From positions 2,223-55,202 of IMG/VR virus record IMGVR_UViG_3300030101_004092: DNA of 52,980 bases. One strand, written 5' to 3'. Shown here in pieces: positions 52,269-52,980 of the stretch; within the stretch, counting starts at the first letter, position 1, and every line of letters begins with the position of its first letter. The DNA is from a virus. The translations under genes and the position numbers were made by a program. The notes under the pieces are model-generated. The model did no database searches. It had not been told where the DNA came from and saw nothing but the letters and a program-made list of their open reading frames with translations.

Positions 52269-52514
52269 TTAATGTTTTATTGTTTTACTTAACAGATCCA
52301 TTATGGTATATTTTTTTATATAATCTGTTTGTTTAAGTTTTTCTTTATATTTATTTAACTGAATTACTATTCCAAACAACAACCCAATTTCTTTATCTTC
52401 ATGTTTTTTCAAATAGTTATACAGGTTTTTAAAATCCTGAATTGTTTTTTTATCCAAATTGTAATAAGTATATCTATTTGCTTTTACTTTAGATAGCATT
52501 TCTTTTACTTTCAT
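52269..52514 (-). CDS. Small unknown helical protein, 81 residues
   Basis: MKVKEMLSKVKANRYTYYNL, then KKTIQDFKNLYNYLKKHEDK and FGIVIQLNKYKEKLKQTD. It is strongly basic and helical. It lies 1 nt after the DUF8033-like gene's stop, so it is co-transcribed and probably co-translated with it. Confidence 0.62.
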   Translation of the reverse strand: MKVKEMLSKVKANRYTYYNLDKKTIQDFKNLYNYLKKHEDKEIGLLFGIVIQLNKYKEKLKQTDYIKKYTIMDLLSKTIKH

Positions 52515-52515
52515 A

Positions 52516-52800
52516 TTAATTGTTTAGGTCGGTTAATATATATTTTCCCTCTTTTATATCTTTTTCAATTTCTCTCTTACTCTTATCAATGTTTAGAAAT
52601 TGCTTTAAATATTTTAAAGTAGTTCTCGAATAATCCCAATAATAACTATCTAAATATATTTTTCTTGACACTTTACATTCTTTAGCAATTATTGACTGAT
52701 ATGACTGAAAGAAAATTTCTTTCGGTGTGTTTATCTCGTACTGATTAGCTACCGCATTATAAGTTCGAGGACTTAATAAATTTTTCACTCTTGTTTTCAT
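52516..52800 (-). CDS. DUF8033-like small domain protein downstream of hammerhead ribozyme 2
   Basis: A 94-residue protein from the ATG at 52800 (MKTRVKNLLSPRTYNAVANQ; EIFFQSYQSIIAKECKV; YWDYSRTTLKYLKQFLNIDK). The PRTxNxVANQ, FQSYxxIIAK and YWDYSRTTxKYxxxFL pattern is shared by small plasmid and phage proteins of Bacteroidota and Firmicutes. The reading frame continues upstream to 52920 but that part reads through the ribozyme; the ATG at 52800 with its TTAAATTAAATATA leader is preferred. It is the first gene after the cleavage site of ribozyme 2. Confidence 0.7.
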   Translation of the reverse strand: MKTRVKNLLSPRTYNAVANQYEINTPKEIFFQSYQSIIAKECKVSRKIYLDSYYWDYSRTTLKYLKQFLNIDKSKREIEKDIKEGKYILTDLNN

Positions 52801-52820
52801 TATATTTAATTTAAGTAGGT

Positions 52821-52885
52821 TAAAATTTACCCCCCAATATTGAGGGGTTTCGTAGGTGTTTAAACCTTTACTCATCAGAATTTTA
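52821..52885 (-). ncRNA. Type I hammerhead ribozyme 2
   Basis: Read on the - strand: helix I TAAAATT (52885-52879) pairs with AATTTTA (52827-52821). Core CUGAUGA is at 52878-52872. Helix II 52871-52852 has 3+3 bp around a 2-nt AA bulge and a 6-nt loop. GAAA is at 52851-52848. Helix III CCCCTC/GGGGGG has one U-G pair and an AATATT loop (52847-52830). U52829 and A52828 form the UH site, with cleavage after A52828. The core is identical to ribozyme 1 while all three helices differ in sequence but keep their pairing. The stop codon of the upstream gene (52885-52883) lies within helix I. Confidence 0.92.
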
Positions 52886-52980
52886 TTCCCTATTAAGTAC
52901 CTCTTCCGCTTTCTCTCCAATTAGTTCACAAATGAAATCTTCTTCAAACCAAAAGAGATCGTTTAAATGGGTTTCGCTTA
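52883..52980 (-). CDS. Partial gene (3' end of an upstream cistron)
   Basis: The last 31 codons of a gene that enters from the window edge on the - strand: SETHLNDLFWFEEDFICELI, then GEKAEEVLNRE. It is acidic and helical. The stop codon TAA (52885-52883) overlaps helix I of ribozyme 2, so the ribozyme begins at the end of this gene. Confidence 0.55.
   Translation of the reverse strand, partial: SETHLNDLFWFEEDFICELIGEKAEEVLNRE

Noticed and set aside
52801-52920. Upstream 40 codons of the frame ending at 52516, which would lengthen the DUF8033-like protein to 134 residues
   Set aside because: This part reads through hammerhead ribozyme 2 and lacks family similarity; the ATG at 52800 has a typical leader.
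1-52980. CRISPR arrays, rRNA, tRNA genes or insertion sequences
   Set aside because: No direct-repeat/spacer arrays, no transposase frames and no cloverleaf-like intergenic segments were seen; gaps are nearly all under 170 nt. A tRNA scan was not possible.

Overview
This window looks like most of the genome of a tailed bacteriophage infecting a member of the Bacteroidota, probably a flavobacterium. The DNA is AT-rich. Genes almost never have a Shine-Dalgarno sequence but sit behind A/T-rich leaders that often end in AAATTAAATAAA-ATG. Several left-arm gaps carry a box matching the Bacteroidota -7 consensus TAnnTTTG. The structural proteins (large portal with a Gln-rich tail, scaffold, capsid, two adaptor or ring-type proteins, a 1608-aa stabilisation-type tail protein, no tape measure or sheath) suggest a short-tailed phage with a crAss-like or P22-like head-tail module. 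Family assignments come from motifs and remembered family patterns; no search was run.

Left arm, + strand, 1-39951: a 5'-truncated outer-membrane-barrel-like gene; lysis genes (M15 peptidase, three-helix holin); four tail-fibre-type genes; a block with a GroES-like protein and a 2OG-Fe(II) oxygenase; large terminase, portal, a soluble PAP2-type phosphatase with all three catalytic motifs, scaffold and major capsid protein; adaptor and tail proteins, two of which end in the same Cys-terminated module; and ejection-type proteins ending in a 3041-residue 'polyvalent' protein that combines a zincin metallopeptidase motif, a winged-helix segment and a beta-class DNA methyltransferase.

Right arm, - strand, 52980-39935: a leftward early-type arm. 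Upstream are about 20 tightly packed small unknown genes. Then come a DUF1599-like protein, two proteins with DnaA domain IV-like folds, a Sak3/DUF1071-like annealing protein, a RecE-like PD-(D/E)XK exonuclease, an SSB-like protein, a primase-SF3 helicase fusion, an SF2 helicase and a VRR-NUC nuclease. A strong terminator after the SSB gene and a possible promoter split this arm into at least two transcription units. The two arms converge, with the terminal genes overlapping by 17 nt.

The most notable finding is not a protein. Two complete type I hammerhead self-cleaving ribozymes lie on the - strand at 51053-51108 and 52821-52885. Each fills the gap between the stop codon of one small gene and the start of the next. 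Each has the full CUGAUGA / GAAA / UA core, three intact helices of different sequence, and a predicted cleavage 23-27 nt upstream of the next ATG. Together they would cut the early polycistronic mRNA at two points and release a 1770-nt RNA carrying eight small genes. A third, apparently decayed relative lies at 50343-50405.
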